A DNA stretch of 21,037 bases from Phycisphaerae bacterium (GCA_002718515.1 PBEX01000012.1:28849-49885), one strand, 5' to 3'. Positions 1 through 8,641 are shown, counted from the stretch's first letter. The notes: generated by a model not told the origin, from the sequence alone. Translations and numbers: made by a program.

Positions 1-570
1 CCAGATGGAGCCGCTGCGATTACAACGATTGGTCATGAACTCGGATATGAAGTCACACATACTGAAACATCATCAGATGTTGTTGATATCGAATATGACG
101 TCATCGTGTTTTTAAGCACAACAGGAGATGTGCTCAATGAAACAGAGCAACACTACCTTCAACACTTTGTTGAGAATGGCGGTGCATTTGTCGGAATACA
201 TGCCGCAACCAATTGTGAATACGAGTTCGATTGGTACATTGATGAGCTCGTTGGTGCGAAATTTGATTTCCACCGACAAATCAAAGAGTTAGATGTTGAT
301 GTCATTGACGAACACCATGCATCAACATGTCATTTACCGAATCCATGGACGCGAACGGATGAATGGTATGTGTATGACCGTCAACCAAAAGATGTTTCAA
401 TCCTATTGGAAATCGAAGATGATGACGGAAGAAGACCAATCGCATGGACAAAACAGATTAACAAAGGCCGCAGTTGGTACACAGGGGGTGGGCATACCAA
501 AGAAAGTTTTTACGAGCCAGAATTTTTAGAACACATTAAAGGTGGCATCATCTGGGCAGACGGGGACTAG
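1..570 (+). CDS. ThuA-like domain protein, 5' end cut by window edge
   Basis: The reading frame is open from base 1 to the TAG at 568-570, giving 189 visible residues. The sequence matches the ThuA (trehalose-utilisation-like) family, a glutamine-amidotransferase-like fold that is abundant in planctomycetes. The visible marks are the strand YDVIVFLSTTGDV, the family hallmark GGAFVGIHAA, and the C-terminal block YTGGGHTKESFYEPEF followed by HIKGGIIWA, which normally closes the domain. The C-terminus is therefore complete and only the first few dozen residues are missing. The biochemical role of most ThuA proteins is unknown; many sit in sugar or glycoside catabolic loci beside Gfo/Idh/MocA oxidoreductases. 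Here the MFS gene follows after 38 bases on the same strand, so the two are probably co-transcribed. Family assignment is firm, function is not. Confidence 0.85.
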   Translation, partial: PDGAAAITTIGHELGYEVTHTETSSDVVDIEYDVIVFLSTTGDVLNETEQHYLQHFVENGGAFVGIHAATNCEYEFDWYIDELVGAKFDFHRQIKELDVDVIDEHHASTCHLPNPWTRTDEWYVYDRQPKDVSILLEIEDDDGRRPIAWTKQINKGRSWYTGGGHTKESFYEPEFLEHIKGGIIWADGD

Positions 571-608
571 ATTGCCGATACAGTTGACCGACGAATGAAG
601 GAGTCACA

Positions 609-1952
609 ATGACAACACAGCAAACTCAATCGAGTTCACTCATCCCTCGACTTTCAATCATGATGTTTTTGCAATATGCAATATGGGGTGCGTGGCTTCC
701 ACTTTTGTGGAATTACCTCTCTGGACATCTAGGCTTTGAGGGCGCAAGAATCGGTGAAATCTTTATGGTTGGCGGGATTGGTGCGGTACTCGGACCATTC
801 ATTGCCGGACAGTTTGCTGACCGGTTAATGAATACCGAGAAACTACTTGGTATCTGTCACATCCTTGGCGGCATACTCATCTGGCAGTTGTCTTGGATCG
901 ACACATATCAACTGTTTTTGCTCTTCTCACTACTCTATTCGCTCATTTATGCGCCAACATTAGCCTTAACAAACTCACTTTCATTCCATCACTTACCTGA
1001 TAGAGATAAAGATTTCGGGAAAGTGAGAGTGTGGGGTACAGTCGGCTGGATTGCTGTTGGCATTTGTATTGGTCAATACCTTCTTCACAACTGCACACCG
1101 GCGATTGACCCAGCGTTAACTGGGGACGCGCTCGCTGCTGCAAAGACGGCGCAAATCAATGCACAGAACGCGGGCATCATGATGGCGTTTAAATTGAGCG
1201 CTGCTTTGGGTATCTTGATGGGTTTATATTGCTTCACGCTTCCTTCGACTCCTCCAAACAGGGAAGAGTCAACGAATGCAAGTGCAAAAGCCCTCAGCGA
1301 GATTCGTTTTCAACCGCTCATCACATTGTTTTTGATTGCAGTGCCTGTCAGTTGTATTCACCAGTTCTATTTTGTTCATACTGCACCATTTGTTCAGCAA
1401 GTTCAAGCAGGATCTGAAGCAGGTATTGCAACTTGGATTAACAACATCTTCGGTGTTGGTGGCGGTGGACTCATGACTCTTGGTCAAATGTCTGAAATAG
1501 TCGTACTTGCATTAATGCCAATCCTTGCAGTGACATTTAATCGGAAGAGTTTGCTTACAATTGGACTCATTGCGTATGCACTCCGCTTCTTCTTGTTTCA
1601 ACAAGTTGGTACTGTTGAAGGTTCTGCAAGTGAACTGCAACTCGCAATGGTCATCGGAGGCATCTTGCTCCATGGTCTCTGCTTCGGTTGCTTCATCTTC
1701 GTAGCGTTTATGGTTGTTGATGAACAAATGTCTGCTGATGTTAAGGCTAGTGGACAAAACCTGTTCAACTTAGTTGTCATCGGAATCGGCATTATTGTTG
1801 GTTCTCTTGTCGCAGGTTGGGTCGCAGGTTGGGCAACCGTAGATGACGTTATGCATTACGACAGACTCTTTGGAATTCCAATGTGGGGTGCAATAGCATG
1901 CCTCGCAATCTTCCTTGTTGCTTATCCAAACAAAGCAATTCCAAAGTCTTGA
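609..1952 (+). CDS. MFS transporter, nucleoside:H+ symporter-like
   Basis: This 447-residue integral membrane protein has about twelve hydrophobic segments. It resembles the nucleoside/H+ symporter branch of the major facilitator superfamily that is common in planctomycetes. The N-terminal block is typical (MMFLQYAIWGAWLPLL), as are the motif-A-like loop GQFADRLMNTEKLL after TM2 and a conserved FGKVRVWGTVGWI before TM5. It presumably imports a nucleoside or a sugar-like solute across the inner membrane; the substrate cannot be read from sequence. The start is supported by a good Shine-Dalgarno sequence (GAAGGAG, 597-603) six bases before the ATG. It lies downstream of the ThuA-like gene and ends at a strong terminator. 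Its neighbours suggest import of a carbohydrate or nucleoside that ThuA/Gfo-type enzymes then process, but that is inference. Confidence 0.82.
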   Translation: MTTQQTQSSSLIPRLSIMMFLQYAIWGAWLPLLWNYLSGHLGFEGARIGEIFMVGGIGAVLGPFIAGQFADRLMNTEKLLGICHILGGILIWQLSWIDTYQLFLLFSLLYSLIYAPTLALTNSLSFHHLPDRDKDFGKVRVWGTVGWIAVGICIGQYLLHNCTPAIDPALTGDALAAAKTAQINAQNAGIMMAFKLSAALGILMGLYCFTLPSTPPNREESTNASAKALSEIRFQPLITLFLIAVPVSCIHQFYFVHTAPFVQQVQAGSEAGIATWINNIFGVGGGGLMTLGQMSEIVVLALMPILAVTFNRKSLLTIGLIAYALRFFLFQQVGTVEGSASELQLAMVIGGILLHGLCFGCFIFVAFMVVDEQMSADVKASGQNLFNLVVIGIGIIVGSLVAGWVAGWATVDDVMHYDRLFGIPMWGAIACLAIFLVAYPNKAIPKS

Positions 1953-1968
1953 TTGTCCTTATTTATAC

Positions 1969-1996
1969 AAAGGGCCTGCCAAATGGCAGGCCCTTT
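1969..1996. terminator. Rho-independent terminator between convergent genes
   Basis: A 12-bp perfect stem (AAAGGGCCTGCC, 1969-1980, with GGCAGGCCCTTT, 1985-1996) has the four-base loop AAAT and is followed on the plus strand by TTTTT (1994-1998). It begins 17 bases after the MFS stop and lies 24 bases beyond the stop of the minus-strand oxidoreductase, so it can end both transcripts. The U-tract is good for the plus strand and poorer for the minus strand. Confidence 0.9.
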
Positions 1997-2019
1997 TTAA
2001 AATGAAACTAAATTTTCAG

Positions 2020-3315
2020 TTAAGTACGATTAAGTTTTGTTTTGCCAGGCGTTGCGACTTCTGGAATCGCGTAATCTGTAAATGCATACTCTTTCGGTCC
2101 GAGTACAGTCGTGCTATTGAGAGCGTCTTCAAACATGACACGTTGGCCAGTGTATGCTGCTTCGCGACCAAGGATAGACATCATGGTTGACTGAGCCATA
2201 AAGTCGCCATCATTAACTGTTGGTCTGTCGCCGCGAATTGCCTCAAACAACTCGTTGTGTTCAACTTGGTACATGTTTGGCTGTTCACCTTCATACTTCC
2301 AACTAGTGTTAGGGCCAATCAGCTCTGGTGAACCTGTCCATGCGTTGACATTGCAAATGCCGTTAGCGCCAACGATAAAGTCATTATTGTCGTTGTAACA
2401 GAAAGGCATCTGTCTGCAATGTAGGTGAGCTCTTCTTCCATCAGCGTATTCATAAACGACAGCAAAGTGGTCATAGACGTTTCCAGTTTCAAGAGCAGTA
2501 TGCATTTCCCGACCCCCAATCGCTGTTGCGCTTATTGGGGTTTCATTATTCATTGCCCAGTTAATCTTGTCCACCGAATGACATGCTTGCTCAACGATGT
2601 GATCACCTGATAGCCAGTCGAAATGCACCCAGTTACGCATTTGCCACTCCATATCACTCCAACCCCCTTTTCTTGGCTTTCTCCAAAGAGGTGAAGCGTA
2701 GTATGTTGCAAACACGGATCGGACATCTCCGATTGCACCGTTGTGAATTTGTTCATATACGCCTCTAAGTGGGTAGTTGTAGCGCCAACAGAAACCAGAC
2801 ATTAAGTTTGTTCCGTTTTCCTTAGCGAGTTTTGCAGATTCCATGACGCTTCTAAGACCTGAACCATCAACTGCCATTGGCTTCTCACAGAAAACATGCT
2901 TTTTAGCTTTAACTGCTGCTGCAATATGTTGAGGTCTAAAATGAGGTGGTGTTGTCAGAATGACGACATCAACGCCGGAATCAATAACTTTTTGGTAAGC
3001 ATCGAACCCAACGAATTGACGCTCTTTAGGGACTTCAGCACGATCGCCCTTTTCTCCAACTAACGTGTTCATTGAACTAGTTAATCTGTCTTCAAACGCG
3101 TCACCAATTGCCCAGATGATTGAATTCTCGCTCGCATTAAGTGCTTGATTTGCTGCACCTGTTCCACGACCGCCACAACCAATAAAGCCAATCTTGATTG
3201 GCTCTCTGTTTTCTTGAACAGCCCATGCTGGAAGACCAGAAAGGGCAGTTGCGCCAGCAGCAGCAACTGTCGCAGTTTTAACAAAGTCTCTTCGTGTTAC
3301 GTCATTTTCGTTCAT
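2020..3315 (-). CDS. Tat-exported Gfo/Idh/MocA-family oxidoreductase
   Basis: This 431-residue NAD(P)-dependent dehydrogenase-like protein is exported by the twin-arginine pathway. Residues 1-33 form a Tat signal: TRRDFVK at 7-13, then an alanine-rich hydrophobic stretch ending near LPAWA. A Rossmann fold follows, with the glycine motif GCGGRGTGAAN (about 46-56), the strand VDVVILTTPP (about 115-124) and the family hallmark CEKPMAVD (143-150), whose lysine is the usual catalytic/cofactor residue. Such secreted Gfo/Idh/MocA proteins are expanded in Planctomycetota and are thought to act on sugars or glycosides in the periplasm. The substrate is unknown. AAAAGGA (3323-3329 on the complement) precedes the ATG by seven bases. 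It sits 65 bases downstream of the FGE-like lipoprotein gene and could be the last gene of that operon or have its own promoter. Confidence 0.9.
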   Translation of the reverse strand: MNENDVTRRDFVKTATVAAAGATALSGLPAWAVQENREPIKIGFIGCGGRGTGAANQALNASENSIIWAIGDAFEDRLTSSMNTLVGEKGDRAEVPKERQFVGFDAYQKVIDSGVDVVILTTPPHFRPQHIAAAVKAKKHVFCEKPMAVDGSGLRSVMESAKLAKENGTNLMSGFCWRYNYPLRGVYEQIHNGAIGDVRSVFATYYASPLWRKPRKGGWSDMEWQMRNWVHFDWLSGDHIVEQACHSVDKINWAMNNETPISATAIGGREMHTALETGNVYDHFAVVYEYADGRRAHLHCRQMPFCYNDNNDFIVGANGICNVNAWTGSPELIGPNTSWKYEGEQPNMYQVEHNELFEAIRGDRPTVNDGDFMAQSTMMSILGREAAYTGQRVMFEDALNSTTVLGPKEYAFTDYAIPEVATPGKTKLNRT

Positions 3316-3332
3316 GTAGTTTTCCTTTTGAA

Positions 3333-3365
3333 TACTCTCCCATCATAGAGAAAGTACGGGGAGTA
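3333..3365 (-). repeat. Imperfect inverted repeat in the oxidoreductase leader
   Basis: In the 65-base gap between the FGE-like gene and the oxidoreductase, TACTCTCCC (3333-3341) can pair with GGGGAGTA (3358-3365) as an 8-bp stem with one bulge. No U-run follows on either strand, so it is a weak terminator candidate at best. It may be a small leader structure or chance. Confidence 0.3.
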
Positions 3366-3380
3366 GCAGTTTGCTGTTTC

Positions 3381-4130
3381 CTATTTGTTGCTTGATTTCT
3401 CGCTGGGGTGATCATTGATGACCAATCTCAAGCCGACAAAATCAGCATCTGCAAGCCACCAAGGGCTTCTAGGGAGTTGAGGATCGGTTTTGTTCCATTC
3501 TGGAATGGGTGTGAGCATTGTCTTTGATCCAAGGACTTCATCAGAGTCCCTAAAACTGCCACCTACGACCCTGTGACCATCCTCAGTCATGACCCATTCG
3601 CCAACATTGCCTTCAATGTCATAAATGCCAAGGGAGTTTGGTTCTTTGGTTCCAACTGGATGCGTCGTTTTTTCTGAGTTGAACTGATGCCAAGAAGTGC
3701 CTCCACCTGCATTTGCTGCTTCGTATTGCTCAAGCGTTGGTATGGTGAAGTTTGTTCCAGTCGCTTTCGTAAGCCAAATGCAAAAGGCATCAGCCGCCTG
3801 CGCAGACATTGATATCGCTGGATACCCAGAGCGTCCAAATCCACGATCAACTGAAGCGTACGCAGGAGTCGGCCCTGTGATGGCGTCGACTTCTGCATAA
3901 AGATTTTCAGGACTATTTACGATTTGTAAAAACGTGTCATAAACATCCCAAGTCAACTCAGTTTTCGCCATCCAAAAAACAGTCCCACTTTCTGTTGAGA
4001 CTGGGACTAACTCGATGACATGTGTTGTGTCTGGGATTTGAATTGACACTGGATGTGCTACTGGAGTATCTTCGATTTTGCAAGAAAACAACAGCGCAAC
4101 TGATAGTACGCATAGATGCCATTTAATCAT
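3381..4130 (-). CDS. Lipoprotein with formylglycine-generating-enzyme (SUMF1/FGE-sulfatase) fold
   Basis: This 249-residue protein starts with a lipoprotein signal (hydrophobic CVLSVALLFSC, lipobox cysteine at residue 17), so it is probably anchored in a membrane facing the periplasm. The rest matches the FGE-sulfatase domain family: FWMAKTELTWDVYDTFL near the start, then AISMSAQAADAFCIWL, IPTLEQYEAAN, the signature SLGIYDIEGNVGEWV, the GGSF segment and the closing FVGLRLV. True formylglycine-generating enzymes carry a cysteine pair just after the GGSF region; here the stretch reads HRVVGGSFRDSDEVLGSK with no cysteine. A sulfatase-activating role is therefore unlikely, and a binding or scaffold role, as in many bacterial relatives, is more plausible. 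It is 7 bases downstream of the ATP-grasp gene with no Shine-Dalgarno of its own, suggesting translational coupling. Confidence 0.8.
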   Translation of the reverse strand: MIKWHLCVLSVALLFSCKIEDTPVAHPVSIQIPDTTHVIELVPVSTESGTVFWMAKTELTWDVYDTFLQIVNSPENLYAEVDAITGPTPAYASVDRGFGRSGYPAISMSAQAADAFCIWLTKATGTNFTIPTLEQYEAANAGGGTSWHQFNSEKTTHPVGTKEPNSLGIYDIEGNVGEWVMTEDGHRVVGGSFRDSDEVLGSKTMLTPIPEWNKTDPQLPRSPWWLADADFVGLRLVINDHPSEKSSNK

Positions 4131-4137
4131 CGCAACA

Positions 4138-4998
4138 TCATAATGTGTTCTTTACGGCATTGATTATGGCGTCAGCAAAAAGATGCGGTGATTGAGAGCA
4201 ATGTCTGAAGAACATGGAGGGCTCAATCAGCTCTAGCTCATTGAGTAACAATTGTCCATCATTACTTTTCAGAAAGTCAAATCGAGCATAGAGCAGGGAT
4301 TCATGTTGTGGAACGAGGGCTAGCAAGTCATCCATCAGCGATACTTCGTCTTTGGTAAACGTATACGGCATGTCTTTTGCGCCGAAATCATCTTGGACTC
4401 TGTAGTCGCCATGAACAGGAATCTTTTGCACGCCATGTGAGAATCTGTTGCCAAAGTACATTGCGGAAAGTTCTCCAATCGTTTCAACGCTTTCAATGTA
4501 TGGCTGCACCATCATTTCCATAGAAGACCGTTCATTCAAAAACGTCTGCGCTTTGTCAAACTCATCTCGCTTAAAACGGAATGTGTCTGAAGCACATGCG
4601 CCAATCTGTGGTTTGATGAAACCATATGAAGAGTCGAAGGCATCCATAATCTCTTCAATTGAACAAAGCGTGTTTGTGGGAATCCATTCAGTTGGTGCAA
4701 TGATCGCGCCTTTTGTTTCCATCTCTTTGAGATAGGATTTCTTTGCATTCCATTTCACAATCTCTGCATTGTTGTAAAGGCGGGGGACTTTTCTAACCCA
4801 CTCAAGGAAGGCATCGATGTTCAGGTGGTAATCCCAAGTTGTTCTAATGACTGTTGCATCAAACTGTGACCAATCAATGTCATCAGTCCACGCTGGCTGT
4901 TGAACGTCTACACCACTACCCTTTAATGAATCGATCAGTGGGGCGTCGTCAATCTCCCATCCCGGCAACTCTGAACAACTAGCAAGTGCAATTTTCAT
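4138..4998 (-). CDS. ATP-grasp ligase, DcsG/RimK-like, unknown substrate
   Basis: This 286-residue soluble protein has the ATP-grasp carboxylate-amine ligase fold. N-terminal features typical of the group that includes the D-cycloserine enzyme DcsG are visible: VIRTTWDYHLNIDAFLEW (50-67), then VKWNAKKSYLKEM (81-93) and the IAPTEWI segment. The ATP-binding part shows FIKPQIGACASDT (127-139, lysine for ATP), the hinge MVQPYI (163-168), GDYRVQDDFG (197-206), and the metal-binding end RFDFL (239-243) with LLNELELIEPS (251-261, Asn and Glu ligands for Mg). Such enzymes join a carboxylate, via an acyl-phosphate, to an amine or similar nucleophile. The substrate cannot be told. The start codon overlaps the MFS stop (ATGA, 4995-4998), so it belongs to the adenine-deaminase operon. 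Confidence 0.82.
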   Translation of the reverse strand: MKIALASCSELPGWEIDDAPLIDSLKGSGVDVQQPAWTDDIDWSQFDATVIRTTWDYHLNIDAFLEWVRKVPRLYNNAEIVKWNAKKSYLKEMETKGAIIAPTEWIPTNTLCSIEEIMDAFDSSYGFIKPQIGACASDTFRFKRDEFDKAQTFLNERSSMEMMVQPYIESVETIGELSAMYFGNRFSHGVQKIPVHGDYRVQDDFGAKDMPYTFTKDEVSLMDDLLALVPQHESLLYARFDFLKSNDGQLLLNELELIEPSMFFRHCSQSPHLFADAIINAVKNTL

Positions 4999-6275
4999 TC
5001 CTTAGCAGTTTCCTTCAGCCAATAGCAGAGTACTGTGCCTAACCCTATTGAGAGTGGAAGGAGGATAAGAGCGAATTGATAATTCTCTGCTGAATATTGT
5101 TGTCCATCTGAGACGACATCGAGCATTGCGCCAAATGCAGGTTGAAGAAGGAAACCACCGAGCATGACAAAAAAGTTGACGAATGCAACTGCAGTTGCTC
5201 TGTGATAACTCTCATGTTGTTCGACCGCTATTGCGAATGTGATTGCTTGCGCGCCCACAAAGAAGCCAGTGCACGTTAACAATACAACTACAAACCAAAA
5301 TGGCAATGTAGGCGAGAAGATAAGACCAGTCATTGTGATGCAACAACCAATGCTTCCTCCCAAGAGGGGAAGGTTACGTTTATGGATTTTGTCAGATAAA
5401 AGTCCTAGTAGAGGGCCACCCGCTGCGAAACCAAAGAACAACATAGACATTGCCCACGCAGCGGATTCCTTTGATACGCCAGTCGTTGTTTCAATATAGG
5501 TATCTCCCCACAACGCTCCAAAAGTAGTAATGGGTACATAAATGAGAAGACTAATGCAACCCACAAGCCACGTTTGACCTCGTGACACAACTGACAGTAA
5601 TGCAGATGCCATCGTCTCTTTAGTTTCAGGAGTTTTGATAGAAGCGAGTTGAAGAAACCACTGAGGTCTTCGTGGGACAATCATGAATATGGCTGTAGCG
5701 ATGATGAGACCGCCAATCGCTGCGGTGTACATCGCTGAACGCCAGCCATAAGATTGAACGGCTGACTCTAACGGTGCTTGCCCAAGTGCAGCACCAAGTG
5801 TGCCCAGAGCGGCCGTCATCCCCATGATGAATGCGAGTTTCGATTTTGGGAACCAAACTGTTGCAACATACACAGCACCAACGTAAGCAAATGAAGAGCC
5901 GATGCCTAAGAAAACCCGCCCAACGCCTAGCATCGTTGCGCTTTTCGCGAGGGCGAAAAGTAAACAACCAAAACCAGCGATGATTGCGGCACTACTTAAG
6001 AGCCGCTTCGAACCGAACCTGTCGAGCGCAATGCCAACAACAAGTTGCATCGGTGCATAAGCAAAGTAATACAAGCCCATGACAAAACCCATGCCAGCGG
6101 CACTGAGTTGGAATTGTTCTTGGAGTGTGGACTCCATGACACTTGGTCCAACCCTAGCGAAGAATTCGTATAGGTAGAATGTTGCAGCAACACCCCAGTA
6201 AATCCAAGGCATTACGCCTTTTCGTGCGCGTATTGCTTGATTTCTCGCATGCTCTCGGATGCCCGCTTTACTCAT
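4995..6275 (-). CDS. MFS transporter (metabolite/H+ symporter type)
   Basis: This is a twelve-helix major facilitator protein of 426 residues from the start chosen here. It shows the MFS loop GIALDRFGSKRLL between TM2 and TM3, a second loop GLLSDKIHKRN midway, and glycine-rich helices, as in the anion/sugar-acid symporter branch. The frame is open further upstream (to an ATG at 6326), but that would bury about 50 bases in the adenine deaminase gene. The ATG at 6275 is preferred because GGAG lies six bases before it and because it gives the compact overlap ATGAGTAA with the deaminase stop. An adjacent ATG at 6278 is the alternative. It ends in a 4-base overlap with the ATP-grasp gene. By context it may move a purine or a purine breakdown product; no substrate motif is visible. 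Confidence 0.85.
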   Translation of the reverse strand: MSKAGIREHARNQAIRARKGVMPWIYWGVAATFYLYEFFARVGPSVMESTLQEQFQLSAAGMGFVMGLYYFAYAPMQLVVGIALDRFGSKRLLSSAAIIAGFGCLLFALAKSATMLGVGRVFLGIGSSFAYVGAVYVATVWFPKSKLAFIMGMTAALGTLGAALGQAPLESAVQSYGWRSAMYTAAIGGLIIATAIFMIVPRRPQWFLQLASIKTPETKETMASALLSVVSRGQTWLVGCISLLIYVPITTFGALWGDTYIETTTGVSKESAAWAMSMLFFGFAAGGPLLGLLSDKIHKRNLPLLGGSIGCCITMTGLIFSPTLPFWFVVVLLTCTGFFVGAQAITFAIAVEQHESYHRATAVAFVNFFVMLGGFLLQPAFGAMLDVVSDGQQYSAENYQFALILLPLSIGLGTVLCYWLKETAKE

Positions 6276-7956
6276 CATCAACTCCGAGCGGGACAATCTT
6301 GAATTGATTGACATCAACAATCCCAAGGTCGCTGAGTTTCAACGAAGGAATAACTGATAGTGGAAGGAAACTCAGCGGCATAAAGGAGTCTTCAATGTTG
6401 CACCCAAGTTTGTGCACCGCAGTGAGAACATTTTGTTGTTGCTGGATCACATCTTCCGGTTTGGCATCTGACATTAAGCCAGCAATCGGAAGCGGTAACA
6501 TCGCAGTGACTTCCCCATTTGATACAACACATTGCCCGCCACCTGCCGCGCCAAGTGCTTTCGCTGCGATAAACATGTCAGAATCATTGTCGCCAAGAAC
6601 GGTGACATTGTGCGCATCATGACCGACAGTTGACGCAATCGCCCCGCCTCTAATGCCAAAACCCTTTGCAAATCCAATACCGATATTTCCAGTTGACTGA
6701 TGTCGTTCGATGACTGCTAGTTTTAAAACATCTTCTTCTGGATTTGCAATTACATTCTCTCCGTCTTTGAGTGCATCAAGATGCAACTCATCAGTTACGA
6801 GCTGACCGTCATGGATTCCAATGACACGTATTTTGTTTGCTTGGGTTTGAATGCAAAATGACTTTTCAGAAAGCGATTCGGGCAATTTGACAGAGTTGAA
6901 AGAGGGAGTCCAATCTGTTGAAGAATTGAGTGGAGTCTTTAGGGTTCCATCTTTTGCGACACAATGACCAGCGTGCCAAACTTGCCTTGTTTGAATGTCT
7001 TTGAGGTCATCAAAGACAACAAAGTTCGCTTGTTTTCCATCTTCAATCGAGCCGAGATGACTGAGTCCATAATGGGCCGCGCAATGAATGGTTGAAATTG
7101 CAAGGGCGTCTATTGGGTCAAGTCCAAGTGAGATGGACTTGCGAATGATGTGATCGATGTGCCCTTCATTTTTTAAATCAGCAGGGTGTCTGTCATCGGT
7201 GCAAAAGCAAACTTTGTTTATGTTCTCATTCGTAACAGCAGGGAGTAGTGCTTCGAGATTTTTTGCAGCACTGCCTTCTCGGATATAGAGTTGCAATCCA
7301 CGATCAAGTTTTTCTTTCGCTTCATCTGCTGTGGTTGATTCGTGATCGCTCGTGATGCCAGCATCAATGTACTTTTGTAATTCTTCTCCTCTTAGCCCTG
7401 GGCAATGCCCATCAACTCTTCCATACTTCAAGCCCAATTTGATTTTTTTCAGGACTTCAGGGTCGTCATTGAGGACTGCTGGAAAGTTCATCATTTCAGC
7501 AAGACCGATGACTTTACCTTGTGCAAAGAGTGGTTCTAAATCATCAGCAGATAAGTTTGCACCGCTTGTCTCTAATGGCGACGCCGGCACGCATGAACTT
7601 GCCATGAAAAAACAATCAATTGGTAAGCCCTGCGCATCTTCATAAAGAAGTTCGATGCCTTGAACGCCCATGACATTAGCAATCTCATGGGGGTCAAGAA
7701 TGACTGTCGTTGTGCCGTGTGGCACGGACAGCGTTGCAAACGAAGCGGGGGGGAGCATCGTCGACTCAACATGCATGTGTGCATCAATAAAACCCGGCGA
7801 AACATAAGCGCCTTGCAAATCAAACTCATTACGCCCCTCGGTAGCGTTTAAGACGAATAATCCATCTTGGATGCCAATACTCTGCTCAACAACTTTTCGA
7901 TGCACAACATCGACGAGTCTGCAATTCGTTAACAGCGTGTCAACGAGGACTGTCAT
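6268..7956 (-). CDS. ade: Adenine deaminase
   Basis: This 562-residue metallo-dependent hydrolase of the amidohydrolase superfamily converts adenine to hypoxanthine and ammonia in purine salvage or breakdown. The length is close to that of Ade enzymes of this family. The metal-binding motif PGFIDAHMHVESTM (54-67, H60 and H62) is followed by the Ade-specific PHGTTTVILDPHEIANVMG, then GLAEMMNFPAV, the histidine in DGHCPGLRG, SDHEST, and the aspartate in CFCTDDRHP. The C-terminal half carries the family blocks RHQSTGNIGIGFAKGFG and VGHDAHNVTVLGDNDSDM. Its ATG overlaps the stop of the upstream metal hydrolase by four bases (ATGA, 7953-7956), and its stop overlaps the following MFS start. The assignment is firm; what is unusual is the company it keeps. 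Confidence 0.95.
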   Translation of the reverse strand: MTVLVDTLLTNCRLVDVVHRKVVEQSIGIQDGLFVLNATEGRNEFDLQGAYVSPGFIDAHMHVESTMLPPASFATLSVPHGTTTVILDPHEIANVMGVQGIELLYEDAQGLPIDCFFMASSCVPASPLETSGANLSADDLEPLFAQGKVIGLAEMMNFPAVLNDDPEVLKKIKLGLKYGRVDGHCPGLRGEELQKYIDAGITSDHESTTADEAKEKLDRGLQLYIREGSAAKNLEALLPAVTNENINKVCFCTDDRHPADLKNEGHIDHIIRKSISLGLDPIDALAISTIHCAAHYGLSHLGSIEDGKQANFVVFDDLKDIQTRQVWHAGHCVAKDGTLKTPLNSSTDWTPSFNSVKLPESLSEKSFCIQTQANKIRVIGIHDGQLVTDELHLDALKDGENVIANPEEDVLKLAVIERHQSTGNIGIGFAKGFGIRGGAIASTVGHDAHNVTVLGDNDSDMFIAAKALGAAGGGQCVVSNGEVTAMLPLPIAGLMSDAKPEDVIQQQQNVLTAVHKLGCNIEDSFMPLSFLPLSVIPSLKLSDLGIVDVNQFKIVPLGVDDE

Positions 7957-8639
7957 TCATCAGTCTCAGGACTTAACTCGATTGCGTCTCCTGGTTCCAT
8001 GACTATGACTTCAACGCCTTCAGGTGCAAAACGATTGACGTCAACTTCAATCGGTGGCCATGTGTTGTAGTGCATTGGAATTGCAGCAGGAGCGCCTACT
8101 AACTCTGCAGCAGCAGCAGCCATTTCAGGCCCCATCGTAAACCGGTCACCTATTGGTAAAAGGGCTAAGTCGGGTCGATACATTTGGCCTAGCAATTCCA
8201 TATCTGAAAAGAGTGAGGTATCGCCTGCGTGGTAGATGACTGCGCCGCCAAACTCAATGATGAGCCCACATGGCTCGCCCATATAACGGCCATTAAAACT
8301 CGATGAATGGAATGCTCTTGTGAAAGAAATGCTTCCAAACTGAGCTTCGATTCTGCCACCAGGATTTCCAGGTTCACATTGTTCATGCCCTTGCTCACCA
8401 AGGTAGTTGCAAATTTCAAAAGCAGCGAACACCGTTGCGTTGTTTGCTTTGGCAATTCCTTCACAGTCGGCAAAGTGGTCAAAGTGTCCATGTGTGACTG
8501 CGATGTGCGAACAACAAACATCTTCTGCGCTGCACTTTGCAACGGGGTTATCAGTAAAAAAGGGGTCTACTAAAAGAGAGTGCTCACCTTGTTCAAACTG
8601 AAAACAAGATTGGCCGTGAAATGTAACTTTGATTGACAT
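7953..8639 (-). CDS. UPF0173 / UlaG-like metal-dependent hydrolase
   Basis: This 228-residue protein of the metallo-beta-lactamase fold belongs to the UPF0173 group, related to the ascorbate-6-phosphate lactonase UlaG. The visible marks are VTFHGQSCFQ at the N-terminus, the metal-binding motif THGHFDHFAD (HxHxDH), IYHAGDTSLFSDM with the bridging aspartate, GDRFTMGPEMAA and the terminal PMHYNTWP histidine. Members hydrolyse lactone or phosphoester-type bonds, and most have no proven substrate. It is the first gene of the coupled deaminase operon. The ribosome site AAGGAATGGAG lies immediately before the ATG, and an exact complement to it exists about 50 bases upstream (see the leader inverted repeat), so translation may be regulated. 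Family certain, reaction unknown. Confidence 0.88.
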   Translation of the reverse strand: MSIKVTFHGQSCFQFEQGEHSLLVDPFFTDNPVAKCSAEDVCCSHIAVTHGHFDHFADCEGIAKANNATVFAAFEICNYLGEQGHEQCEPGNPGGRIEAQFGSISFTRAFHSSSFNGRYMGEPCGLIIEFGGAVIYHAGDTSLFSDMELLGQMYRPDLALLPIGDRFTMGPEMAAAAAELVGAPAAIPMHYNTWPPIEVDVNRFAPEGVEVIVMEPGDAIELSPETDE

Positions 8640-8641
8640 AC

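Noticed and set aside
5626..5967. 113-codon frame on the minus strand inside the MFS gene
   Set aside because: It overlaps in another frame of a clear twelve-helix transporter, has no ribosome site, and its composition (many Trp, Arg, His, Ser) is typical of an out-of-frame shadow.
4995..6326. Longer MFS start at 6326
   Set aside because: The extra 17 residues would come from codons inside the adenine deaminase gene. The ATG at 6275 has GGAG at proper spacing and gives a compact overlap.
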